DNA of 64,000 bases from Clostridium swellfunianum (lineage in GTDB: Bacteria > Bacillota > Clostridia > Clostridiales > Clostridiaceae), in the NCBI RefSeq assembly GCF_023656515.1, contig NZ_JAMOFV010000006.1:4295735-4359734 (forward strand), read 5' to 3'. Shown here in pieces: positions 1 to 9,647 of the stretch. Within the stretch, counting starts at the first letter, position 1. Each line of letters starts with the position of its first letter. Under the pieces are notes generated by a model that worked only from the letters and a program-made list of their open reading frames with translations, did no database searches and was not told the origin of the DNA. The position numbers were made by a program, and so were the translations under genes.

Positions 1-14
1 ACACCCGCATATTA

Positions 15-90
15 TGGTCGGGGTGACAGGGATTGAACCTGCGACCTCATGCTCCCAAAGCACGCGCGCTCCCATCTGCGCCACACCCCG
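15..90 (-). tRNA. tRNA-Pro (anticodon UGG)
   Basis: Read on the minus strand, the acceptor arms CGGGGTG and CACCCCG pair over 7 bp. The T arm carries GGTTCAATCC, and the anticodon loop reads TTTGGGA with TGG at its centre, so the tRNA decodes proline. The discriminator is A and the 3' CCA is encoded, giving 76 nt in all. A GTCGGGA/TCCCGAC hairpin (93-120) lies just upstream, in the leader between the promoter and the mature 5' end. Confidence 0.97.
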
Positions 91-130
91 TTGTCGGGAA
101 GTTCTTGTTTGTCTCCCGACGACATAGATT

Positions 131-159
131 ATTCTACACGATATATTTAAATTCGTCAA
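131..159 (-). promoter_or_regulatory. Sigma-A promoter of tRNA-Pro
   Basis: On the minus strand TTGACG (-35, 154-159) and TAGAAT (-10, 131-136) are separated by exactly 17 bp. Transcription would start about 35 nt before the mature tRNA 5' end. The match and spacing are seen directly; activity is inferred. Confidence 0.7.
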
Positions 160-178
160 CACCTTTTTTAAAAAAAAT

Positions 179-652
179 TCATTTTATATTTTTTACCGAG
201 ACAAGCACTTTGTTATGAGAGATTTCAAGTATAACTATACTCTTTGAAGAATCTCTAGGAAGGGACGCACTGCCAGGGTTTATAAACCATATTCCATCCT
301 CGTAAATCTCGGTGAATTCATGTGTGTGCCCAAACAAAACTATATCTGCTCCTACTTCCTTTGCTCTGTATTTTAGCTTTAAAAGTCCATATTTGACATC
401 ATATCTATGACCATGGGTAATATATACTTTCTTTCCTTCTATCTCCTCCAGTCTTTCGGCAGGAGTAAAGCTTGTAAAATCGCAATTTCCTCTTACATTT
501 ATAATTTTGCCTTTATAGTTAGCTTGAAAAGTCTCTACGTCTTCAACATTATCTCCAAGATGAATGAGCATATCTGTATCATCAATCAGTTTAACTATTT
601 GATTTAAAGAATACCTATGCCTATGAGTATCACTAATAACAGCTATCTTCAT
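179..652 (-). CDS. YfcE/MJ0936-family metallophosphodiesterase
   Basis: This 157-residue protein is a compact calcineurin-like phosphoesterase. The metal-binding signature is complete and in order: SDTH (7-10), LGD (32-34), GNCD (55-58), THGH (79-82) and GHTH (108-111), followed by the family's NPGS motif (125-128). Members hydrolyse phosphodiesters with Mn2+ or similar metals; the physiological substrate is unknown. The start ATG overlaps the rdgB stop as ATGA, so translation is probably coupled. Association with rph and rdgB is common in Firmicutes. It is last in the operon and precedes the tRNA-Pro promoter. Confidence 0.9.
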   Translation of the reverse strand: MKIAVISDTHRHRYSLNQIVKLIDDTDMLIHLGDNVEDVETFQANYKGKIINVRGNCDFTSFTPAERLEEIEGKKVYITHGHRYDVKYGLLKLKYRAKEVGADIVLFGHTHEFTEIYEDGIWFINPGSASLPRDSSKSIVILEISHNKVLVSVKNIK

Positions 653-1245
653 AGTGTATTTTTGAGCTCCTCCTTTAACTTTTGCAGAGCTCTTGCTCTA
701 TGGCTGATTTCATTTTTATCCTGCTCGCTTAGTTCTCCAAATGTTTTATTCATCTTTGGAACATAGAAAAGAGGATCATAACCAAAGCCACCTCTTCCAG
801 AAAGCTCCTCTTTTACAACCCCCTTTATATCTCCTTCAACTTTTATGATCCTATTTTCATCTAATATTAAGACAATCGCACTAACAAATCTTGCTCCTCT
901 TTCTTCAAAAGGTTTTCCTTTCAGCAATTCTAACAGTTTTTCATTGTTCTTAGCATCATTTCCATGCTCTCCAGCAAATCTTGCAGAGTAAACCCCTGGT
1001 TCTCCCCCTAAAGCGTCTACCATAAGGCCTGAATCATCAGAAAGAACCATTGAATCTTTTGCCAACCTAAATATTTCATAAGCTTTTTTATAGGCATTCT
1101 CCATAAAGGTACTGCCATCTTCTTCAACATCAATATCAATTCCAGCTTCTTTAAGAGATACTATTTCAAAAGGAAATTCAGCTAAAATAGCTTTTATTTC
1201 CTTAACCTTGTGCTCATTATTACTAGCTATTATAAGTCTTTTCAT
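649..1245 (-). CDS. rdgB: RdgB/HAM1 XTP/dITP diphosphatase
   Basis: This 198-residue house-cleaning pyrophosphatase converts XTP, dITP and ITP to monophosphates and keeps deaminated purines out of DNA and RNA. The N-terminal IIASNN..K motif (5-13), the catalytic LSDDSG segment (68-73), [13 protein letters not shown] and the C-terminal GFGYDPLF motif are all present, as is a final SHRARA. An upstream in-frame ATG would add eight residues, but the chosen ATG has AGGAG seven bases before it and forms an ATGA overlap with the rph stop. The order rph-rdgB-phosphoesterase, with both junctions overlapping by 4 nt, indicates one tightly coupled operon. Confidence 0.95.
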   Translation of the reverse strand: MKRLIIASNNEHKVKEIKAILAEFPFEIVSLKEAGIDIDVEEDGSTFMENAYKKAYEIFRLAKDSMVLSDDSGLMVDALGGEPGVYSARFAGEHGNDAKNNEKLLELLKGKPFEERGARFVSAIVLILDENRIIKVEGDIKGVVKEELSGRGGFGYDPLFYVPKMNKTFGELSEQDKNEISHRARALQKLKEELKNTL

Positions 1246-1991
1246 TTCCTTGCTCCTGTTCCAATCCATAGGCAGTCTGTCTTTAGTACATCCTTTTGTA
1301 TTTGAATCAACTGTTTGTTTCCCTTTTCTCCAAGTGCTAATAGTTCATCTAAATCTTTTCTGGAAAACGGACTCTCTTCACCAGTTCCCTGAACTTCAAT
1401 GAACTCACCTTCATCTGTCATTACTATATTCATATCAACCTTGGCTGCAGAGTCTTCAACATAGCAAAGATCCAGCACTTTTATATCCTTAACTATACCA
1501 ACACTAACCGCGCTTACAAAATTTCTAATTGGATAAATCTCAAAGGCTGTATGCTTATGTAGCTTATTCACAGCATCCACTAAAGCTACAAATGCTCCAG
1601 TAATAGATGAAGTTCTTGTTCCTCCATCTGCCTGTATAACATCGCAATCTATCCATATGGTTCTCTCGCCTATAGCTTTTAAGTCTACAGCAGATCTAAG
1701 CGCTCTACCAATAAGCCTTTGAATCTCCATGGTCCTTCCATCTATTTTAAGTTTTGCTATATCTCTCGGTTTCCTAGTCTGTGTAGACCTTGGCAGCATA
1801 TTGTATTCACAAGTTATCCAACCTTCTCCTGTTCCTTTTAAAAAAGGTGGCACCTTATCCTCGATAGATGCTGTACATATTACTTTTGTATCTCCTACTT
1901 CGATTAATACAGAGCCTTCAGCATGTTTTATATAATTTCTTGTTATTTTTGTAGGTCTTAACTGATCATTCTTTCTTCCATCTATTCTCAT
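1242..1991 (-). CDS. rph: Ribonuclease PH
   Basis: This 249-residue phosphorolytic 3'-5' exoribonuclease trims tRNA 3' ends. The protein begins with the hallmark MR.DGR.NDQLRP and carries the RNase PH core, including the phosphate-binding [11 protein letters not shown] segment. Length matches the family. The open frame extends 34 codons further upstream, but that part is non-homologous and lacks an SD, whereas the chosen ATG follows GGAGG with 8-nt spacing. The stop overlaps the rdgB start. It acts in the cytoplasm, probably with the downstream RdgB and phosphoesterase as a nucleotide/RNA-quality operon. Confidence 0.96.
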   Translation of the reverse strand: MRIDGRKNDQLRPTKITRNYIKHAEGSVLIEVGDTKVICTASIEDKVPPFLKGTGEGWITCEYNMLPRSTQTRKPRDIAKLKIDGRTMEIQRLIGRALRSAVDLKAIGERTIWIDCDVIQADGGTRTSSITGAFVALVDAVNKLHKHTAFEIYPIRNFVSAVSVGIVKDIKVLDLCYVEDSAAKVDMNIVMTDEGEFIEVQGTGEESPFSRKDLDELLALGEKGNKQLIQIQKDVLKTDCLWIGTGARK

Positions 1992-2046
1992 TTTATTCCT
2001 CCAAAACATATCTGCTATACCTATATATAATAGCACAGTATGTATA

Positions 2047-3048
2047 TTATATACAAAATTTATTGATTTTTTCCTCAATGGTAAACAGCTCATCTCTTTC
2101 AGGAGGTCGAACCTCTTGCTCTACGCTATTTCCAACTAGAATTCCCTTACTTGAGGTTATCTTTCCTACTAGGCTTGCATTAATCCCATTCTGCTTAAGT
2201 CTTTTAACAAGCTCTTCTCCGTTTTTTGTAGTTACAAGCATGCTTCCAGAGGATATAAATCTTAGAATATCCAAATTAAGCCTATCACATATTTTTTTAG
2301 TTGCTTCACTTATAGGCATCCTTTCCCCGTAAACTTTAAAGCCAACGCCGCTTGCTTCAGCCATCTCCCAAAGGGCTCCAAGCACTCCCCCTTCGGTTAT
2401 ATCATGCATGGAGTTTACTCCAAAACTCCCGGCTATAGTCCCTTCCTTAACTACGCTGATGTTATTCACATAATCTCTAGCTTCTTTAATTTCTTCTTCA
2501 GATAATATATCTTTTATATAATCGTAATAATCATTAACTACTATAGAACTTCCTTCCATTCCAAGAAGCTTTGTTACTACAATGTCATCTCCAATTTTTG
2601 CTCCAGAAGTTGCAACAGCACTTCCTAATTTTCCTTTTCCAATCGCTGTACAAGAAACTATTAGCTTATTGACGGCATTTGTTACTTCAGTGTGCCCTCC
2701 TAAAATTTCTACATTCAGTTTTTTGGTTTCCTCATCTATCTGTCTCATGACCTCTTTAATCTCTTCCATGGTAATATTTTCTGGAGCAAGTATTGTCACC
2801 AAAATTCCAACGGGCTCAACCCCACAAGATGCAATGTCATTGCAATTTATGTGTACTGCTAGCTTTCCAACATTGGATTCTGTTCCAGTTATAGGGTCTG
2901 TTGAAAGAACACACTCATAATCACCATACTCTACAACACTGCAATCCTCTCCTACCCCGCTTTTAATTCTGACATCTGCTCTATCAACGCTTCTATTTGA
3001 CGATATTATTTCTTTTAGGTCATCCCAATTCAATTTTCCAACTTTCAT
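2047..3048 (-). CDS. AIR synthase-related / HypE-like protein
   Basis: This 333-residue protein belongs to the PurM/HypE/SelD/ThiL ATP-binding fold. The N-terminal half has the metal and nucleotide segments GVGEDC, STDPITG and [11 protein letters not shown], and GGHTEVT lies mid-protein. The C-terminal AIRS_C half contains [20 protein letters not shown]. HypE proteins dehydrate a carbamoyl group to cyanide for NiFe-hydrogenase, but the C-terminal PRxC motif of true HypE is absent (it ends INKFCI) and no hydrogenase gene is nearby, so the substrate is unknown. The start is ATG after AGGAG; an upstream in-frame TTG-type extension has no support. It lies 55 bp upstream of rph on the same strand. 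Confidence 0.8.
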   Translation of the reverse strand: MKVGKLNWDDLKEIISSNRSVDRADVRIKSGVGEDCSVVEYGDYECVLSTDPITGTESNVGKLAVHINCNDIASCGVEPVGILVTILAPENITMEEIKEVMRQIDEETKKLNVEILGGHTEVTNAVNKLIVSCTAIGKGKLGSAVATSGAKIGDDIVVTKLLGMEGSSIVVNDYYDYIKDILSEEEIKEARDYVNNISVVKEGTIAGSFGVNSMHDITEGGVLGALWEMAEASGVGFKVYGERMPISEATKKICDRLNLDILRFISSGSMLVTTKNGEELVKRLKQNGINASLVGKITSSKGILVGNSVEQEVRPPERDELFTIEEKINKFCI

Positions 3049-3065
3049 AAAAAAACTCCTTCCTT

Positions 3066-3091
3066 TTAAAAAGTGAACAAGCACTTTTTAA
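3066..3091. other. Hairpin between divergent genes
   Basis: AAAAAGTG and CACTTTTT pair over 8 bp (10 with flanking A-T pairs) around the loop AACAAG. It sits in the 94-bp gap between divergent genes, directly before the SD of the AIR-synthase-like gene on the minus strand. It could be a 5' UTR structure or operator; its position makes a terminator unlikely. Confidence 0.5.
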
Positions 3092-3142
3092 CAACTTAAT
3101 TCATATTATTTATATAAGGATTAATTTATGGTGGTGTAGATT

Positions 3143-4555
3143 TTGAAGTATATAGGTCCATTTTTAAGAATGAACTCTCTAAACAGTGAAACAATTGAAA
3201 AACAATTATTTTTTCTAGCAAAGGAATCTGTTAAATACCTAGTACTGCATTCGAAATGCGGCATAACACTTCATACAAATGAGTTAAAAGTTAGAAATAC
3301 ACCTAATTTTGATAATAGCATACTTAGCTCTCTTTCTCCACTTTTATGTGTTTATAAAAAAGGAAATGCTAAACTTTTAAGCATTGGTGGAAATTTAAGC
3401 TTTGATGAAGATTCCTTAAAAAGAGAAATAACCATTGAAAGTAATGCTTTCATGACTTTAAGTCTTCTCGAATTAGTAGACTACTACAAAAAATTTAAGG
3501 ACATCGATAATAAAAAATACTCATTAAGCACACTCTACTTATCCATAGCAAGAAAACAGCTTGAGTTTTTTGCAGCAAATCTTAGAAACATAGAGGGAGT
3601 ATTCGTTGATAAGAAGCATGGCAGCAAAGATTCCTCAGAAGATAACAAGTTCGAAGAGAAAAATAAAAAATTTAGGTATTCGGATCAAGCTCTTCTTATG
3701 GCTGCCTACTACAAATACTCGTTATTTGATGAAGGTAAATATGGAGAAGACTACAAAAACTTTGCCTTAGACATACTCAAAATGTTTTTAGAGTTTAGAG
3801 ATGAATTATATCGATGCTCCAACGAGGATTTATTAAAGCTTTCTCTTGCTTTCAATTTATTATATAGATATTCTGGTTTGGATGACGCAAAATTAATTAT
3901 GCTTGATTTAGGAGAGCTTTTAATAGATAGTTCACAGGAACAAAGCGAAGATATAAGAGAGGACACGTCTGACTATGACGGACTGCTTTATATTAATCTC
4001 ATGCTCCTATATAGCAGTACAGGAATACTGAAATTCAAGGATAAGGCAGAAGAGATTTATTCAAGGCTCTTGGAACTTTATCAACCAGAGAGAGGTATTT
4101 TTATAAAGCTTACTGATAAAAAAGAAATTGAGTATACCTGTATGGATATAGTACTTTATCTATTATCTGTTTTAAGTCATATGAATATCTTTGAAAAAAC
4201 TAAGGACGGCAATCTAGTTGCTGTAGATATTTTTAAGCGCCAATTGGTAGACTCAGGAATAATATTAAGCTGGCCTGCTAGTCCGGATTTAGACGATATA
4301 GAACGATACAGAGGTTTTTCTTCAAAAGCTGAAGATTTACTAGAAGAGCAAGATTTTAGAATGGCATCTGTCCCAACTCCTGATAGTGTTGAACTGCCAC
4401 CTATTTTCATAAAATACGTAAACTATAATAAAAAGAAAGAAACCTTCTCTCAAAGCAAGTTTACATTTGACAGCACAAAAAATATGCTGCTATTTTTCCT
4501 TATTCTACATTTAGGTAAGCTATTTGATGAAAAAGACTTGTCTCCAAACATTTAA
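3143..4555 (+). CDS. Conserved-type hypothetical alpha-helical protein
   Basis: I do not recognise this 470-residue protein. It has no signal peptide or membrane segment. The N-terminal ~110 residues look alpha/beta. Residues ~115-370 are a run of amphipathic helices with repeated LL, YY and Leu-rich motifs, including YLSIARKQLEFF, RYSDQALLMAAYYKYS and LDILKMFLEF. This pattern resembles alpha/alpha-toroid proteins, which is fold-level inference only. A low-complexity charged linker (~150-175) interrupts it. The start is TTG with a weak GGTGG upstream; an ATG nine codons in (MNSLNS) is the alternative. It is divergent from the AIR-synthase gene. Confidence 0.7.
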   Translation: MKYIGPFLRMNSLNSETIEKQLFFLAKESVKYLVLHSKCGITLHTNELKVRNTPNFDNSILSSLSPLLCVYKKGNAKLLSIGGNLSFDEDSLKREITIESNAFMTLSLLELVDYYKKFKDIDNKKYSLSTLYLSIARKQLEFFAANLRNIEGVFVDKKHGSKDSSEDNKFEEKNKKFRYSDQALLMAAYYKYSLFDEGKYGEDYKNFALDILKMFLEFRDELYRCSNEDLLKLSLAFNLLYRYSGLDDAKLIMLDLGELLIDSSQEQSEDIREDTSDYDGLLYINLMLLYSSTGILKFKDKAEEIYSRLLELYQPERGIFIKLTDKKEIEYTCMDIVLYLLSVLSHMNIFEKTKDGNLVAVDIFKRQLVDSGIILSWPASPDLDDIERYRGFSSKAEDLLEEQDFRMASVPTPDSVELPPIFIKYVNYNKKKETFSQSKFTFDSTKNMLLFFLILHLGKLFDEKDLSPNI

Positions 4556-4662
4556 ACATTCTAACAGATTAATGTAATTTGTGCAGCTATCTCCTTGAGT
4601 TAAAAAAGCTATACTGAACAAACTATATATAACAAAACACTGAACTATGGAGTTGATACATT

Positions 4663-4821
4663 ATGACAAATATTAACTGCTCTGAAAGCTGTACCTACTC
4701 TATAAATGGCAAGTGTACTTTAAATCAAGCAGCTACATTAACAAGTTCAATCAACCTCTTAAATGGCTGCGGTTACTTTATTGCTAAAAAAATTATAAAG
4801 AAAAGCTCCCAAGATATTTAG
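4663..4821 (+). CDS. Small four-cysteine protein
   Basis: This 52-residue ORF starts at ATG with GGAG about 10 nt upstream. Cysteines at 6, 10, 18 and 36 form a CxxxC...GKC...CGYF arrangement, reminiscent of short clostridial proteins with possible metal-binding cysteine sets (DUF1540-like spacing, from memory). The C-terminus is Lys-rich. The stop codon lies inside the loop-stem junction of the following terminator, so the gene is compact and self-contained. Zinc binding is inference; the Cys spacing, SD and terminator support a real gene. Confidence 0.7.
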   Translation: MTNINCSESCTYSINGKCTLNQAATLTSSINLLNGCGYFIAKKIIKKSSQDI

Positions 4822-4835
4822 GGAGCTTTTCTTTA
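4801..4835. terminator. Bidirectional intrinsic terminator
   Basis: AAAAGCTCCC (4801-4810) pairs perfectly with GGGAGCTTTT (4821-4830) around a 10-nt loop, and T-rich tracts follow in both directions. It serves the convergent four-Cys gene and the peptide-binding lipoprotein gene. Confidence 0.9.
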
Positions 4836-6425
4836 TTTCTCTATATAAGCTCTATCTAGCTTAATATTGCCTTCCTTAGTTGCATATACATCTTGCACGG
4901 AAGACTTTTTACATAAAATTATATTATGAAAATATATTGGTATAGCAGGAGCGTCACTTAAAAATATTTCTTCAGCCCTTTTTAAAAGGTCTTTTCTCTT
5001 AGCTTTATCATTTTCAAATTTAGCTTTAGAAATCAAACTATCAAACTCAGCATTTTTATAACCAAATATATTAAGCTTAGAATTAGAAGCCCAAGACTCC
5101 AAAATAGATGCTGGATCATCATACAAGAGAGCATAATTCATTATCATCATATCATAATCACCGCTTTTCAAAACATCTTGAAGTTCAATATCATTATATC
5201 CCTTATAATCTAAGCTTATATCTAAATTTTCCTTGATATTTTTAACTAAGGCATCACAAAGCCTTCTATTTTCGTTGTTGTTTAAATAAACTATTTTTAG
5301 CCTTTCCTTCTTGTCATATTTGCTTTCCCTAAGCAATTTTTTACTCTGCTCTTCATTACCTTCGACTTTAATCAATGGTTTAAATTTCAAACTTTCATCT
5401 ACTGAACCAGTATCGTTAGGTACATATGCTGATGCACTCCTGGCTATATAGTTCAAATCACCGCTAAGCAGGCCATCTCTATCTATAGCTAAGCTTATCG
5501 ACTGTCTAAAGTTAGAATTACTTATTATTCCAGCCTTTTTAAAATTGAAATTTAGGCTAGCTCCACCTTCTATTGGCACAACTTCTGCTTCTCCGTCAAG
5601 CACTAATTCACCGCTCTCACTCAATGGTGGGTTAATAAATAGATTAATTTTGTTGGTTTTAAATAATGCTAGCGAATTTTCACTTCCTTGCGATGAAGTT
5701 AAATAAATTCTTTCGCTTTTAACCTCATTCATGTCATAATAATATTCATTTTTAATTAAGGATACTTCCCCGTCTTTTGAAACAGTATCTATAATAAATG
5801 GACCTGAATAAACAATTTCGCTGTAACTATTCTTCCAGTCTTTCAGATTACTGCCTAATTTTCTCAGCGTATATATTGGCTGACTTAGAATCTCAAGAAA
5901 ATAGCTTGTTGGAGAATTTAACCTTATCTCTAATGTCTTACTATCCACCGATCTTATAGCTACACCGTTAAAGGCTTTTTTATTTTCTCTATACTCTTGA
6001 GCACCAAAGATAGAATACAGCTGATAAGCGAAAATATTGCTTTGCTTGCTGTTTAAGATATCCTTGAAAAAGCTCTTAAAATCCTCAGAAGTTATAGGTG
6101 TTCCATCACTCCAATAAGCACTTTCTCTTAGCTTAAAAGTATAGGTTATGTTATCATTTCCTATAGTCCAGCTTTCGGCAAGTCCTGGAACAATATCTCC
6201 ATTTTCATCTGTTTTTACAAGACCTTCAAATAATGAAATCATAATATCCTTGTTTCTTATTTTACTGTCATCTAACAGTATCAAATTCTCAGGCATAGAT
6301 CCAATATTATATACTAAATAGTCATCAGTTTTATTATATTGACTTATATTATTAACCTTTTTTTCTACGCAGCCCGTGCTTATTAAAAATATAAATGTAG
6401 TTGCCAACAGAACTAACTTTTTCAT
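4833..6425 (-). CDS. Oligopeptide ABC transporter substrate-binding lipoprotein (OppA/SBP_bac_5)
   Basis: This 530-residue extracytoplasmic solute-binding protein would be anchored by a lipid on Cys19 (lipobox STGC after an 18-residue signal peptide). SBP_bac_5 hallmarks are present: LFEGLVKTDENGDIVPGLAESW (given here in part), YTFKLRE..YWSDGTPIT, and FRQSISLAIDRDGL. It would deliver oligopeptides to an Opp/Dpp-type permease, but no permease or ATPase genes are adjacent, so it is an orphan binding protein. The SD is GGGAG before ATG. Convergent transcription ends at the shared terminator 4801-4835. Confidence 0.93.
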   Translation of the reverse strand: MKKLVLLATTFIFLISTGCVEKKVNNISQYNKTDDYLVYNIGSMPENLILLDDSKIRNKDIMISLFEGLVKTDENGDIVPGLAESWTIGNDNITYTFKLRESAYWSDGTPITSEDFKSFFKDILNSKQSNIFAYQLYSIFGAQEYRENKKAFNGVAIRSVDSKTLEIRLNSPTSYFLEILSQPIYTLRKLGSNLKDWKNSYSEIVYSGPFIIDTVSKDGEVSLIKNEYYYDMNEVKSERIYLTSSQGSENSLALFKTNKINLFINPPLSESGELVLDGEAEVVPIEGGASLNFNFKKAGIISNSNFRQSISLAIDRDGLLSGDLNYIARSASAYVPNDTGSVDESLKFKPLIKVEGNEEQSKKLLRESKYDKKERLKIVYLNNNENRRLCDALVKNIKENLDISLDYKGYNDIELQDVLKSGDYDMMIMNYALLYDDPASILESWASNSKLNIFGYKNAEFDSLISKAKFENDKAKRKDLLKRAEEIFLSDAPAIPIYFHNIILCKKSSVQDVYATKEGNIKLDRAYIEK

Positions 6426-6502
6426 TTGCTATTCTCCCATTTATAGACTTTAAACTTGTTTTAATTATTGTCATTAATTATTAAAATTAATCACTACATA
6501 CT

Positions 6503-6982
6503 TTATTGTGGGAGATATTTAAAGAAATCTAAATTATCCTCTTTAAATTTTACAAGCACTCTTCCTTTAAGGCCCAAATGTCTCTTTATGAAGGAGAAGC
6601 TATCCTCTAACATGCAATCTCTACTCAAAACTAAAACTCGATTTTTTAATCCAGATAGTTTTTCAAATTTTCCAGTTGTCAAATAGATTCCTTTATGAGC
6701 TTTATTTTCATCTAGCTCACTTAAAAAGGAATCTATATTTTCTCTCAAAACCATGTCTGCTTTATGGTACTTAAACACTACTATCTCTCGATTTCCTCTT
6801 AACTTTATTGTTAGCGTATCTTTTGTTTTAATAATTACCTCATACTGAATGTTGTACTTCCAGCATAGCTTTGTTAGGCTCTGCAGTATAGTTTCTACTT
6901 TTATCATCTTTAATATTATATGTGCCTTTTCTATTTCTTCTTTTCTTAGCTTATAGTAGAGTTCATTCAGTAGTGTAACCAT
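6503..6982 (-). CDS. Unknown small protein, possible degenerate Mrr-like fold
   Basis: This is a 159-residue cytoplasmic protein with a strong SD (GGAGGGG). The C-terminal half contains KGIYLTTGKFE, which resembles the KG(I/V)FITT strand-turn of Mrr-type PD-(D/E)xK nucleases. It is preceded by VVFKYHKAD where Mrr proteins carry (V/I)xxKRY. The acidic residue expected before the catalytic Lys is replaced by Val, so nuclease activity is doubtful. The N-terminal 50 residues look helical. The call rests on short motifs and is tentative; it could be an unrelated alpha/beta protein. Confidence 0.6.
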   Translation of the reverse strand: MVTLLNELYYKLRKEEIEKAHIILKMIKVETILQSLTKLCWKYNIQYEVIIKTKDTLTIKLRGNREIVVFKYHKADMVLRENIDSFLSELDENKAHKGIYLTTGKFEKLSGLKNRVLVLSRDCMLEDSFSFIKRHLGLKGRVLVKFKEDNLDFFKYLPQ

Positions 6983-7070
6983 ATCCCCTCCAAGTCAATT
7001 TCTTCCCAGCATACATTAACATTATATGATTTAATACAAGGATTTTTAACCTAGATTTGGATTTGTAGAG

Positions 7071-7113
7071 AAAATAAAAAATACATCAGTCTATATGATA
7101 CTGATGTATTTTA
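7071..7113 (-). terminator. Intrinsic terminator after the small membrane gene
   Basis: The arms AATACATCAGT and ACTGATGTATT pair around a 9-nt loop. On the minus strand a T-rich tract follows, 15 bp after the stop of the 89-residue membrane protein. Confidence 0.85.
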
Positions 7114-7126
7114 ATAATCTATTAAG

Positions 7127-7396
7127 TTAATAAACCTTCATCAATCTGAAAAACATTGAACCAAAAGCCATTAGGAAACAAATAATAGTATAAATTATGT
7201 CTCTTGCACTTGATCTTAAAGAAAATATCTTTACTCCCCAGATTAACATAGTAAAAAACAAGAACACCTGAAGGGTATAATAATCATCAAAATATTTTAT
7301 GTAAGCGAAATGATACGTTGATATCATTGTCAAAATCAGTGCTGCAATAGTTAAAGTTACACTTATCCATCCTAGTACATTTATAGTTCTTCTCAT
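7127..7396 (-). CDS. Small three-helix membrane protein
   Basis: This 89-residue protein of unknown function starts at ATG behind GGGAGG. Three hydrophobic segments are visible, at about 8-30, 42-57 and 66-85. A charged YIKYFDDYY loop lies between the first two and RSSARD before the third. It is monocistronic with its own downstream terminator. No family was recognised. Confidence 0.75.
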   Translation of the reverse strand: MRRTINVLGWISVTLTIAALILTMISTYHFAYIKYFDDYYTLQVFLFFTMLIWGVKIFSLRSSARDIIYTIICFLMAFGSMFFRLMKVY

Positions 7397-7498
7397 GTTT
7401 TAGCCTCCCGAGCTATCTAAGAACAAATTTCATTCATGAACTATATTAATTCAAAAACTTGCAATTGTAAAGTATATTTTTACTATTTTACAGATTTT

Positions 7499-9523
<2,025 letters not shown>

Positions 9524-9534
9524 CTAGCAGCAAG

Positions 9535-9592
9535 TACGAAAAACAAAATATATAACTAGATAAAAAGTTAAAAAGTTATCTAGTTATATATT
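9535..9592 (-). terminator. Intrinsic terminator after pcrA
   Basis: A 16-bp perfect A/T-rich stem (9548-9563 with 9576-9591) encloses a 12-nt loop containing AAGTTAA. On the minus strand TTTTGTTTTT follows, between the pcrA stop and the ligA start. Confidence 0.8.
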
Positions 9593-9647
9593 TATACAAT
9601 TAATTATACATCAATTTATTAAACTCATTTCGTACTTTAATTCTATC

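Noticed and set aside
1992-2093. N-terminal extension of rph (34 codons)
   Set aside because: It has no SD at the far ATG and no family homology, and a good GGAGG precedes MRIDGR. The same reasoning removed the extensions of guaB, pilM, pilA and pulA.
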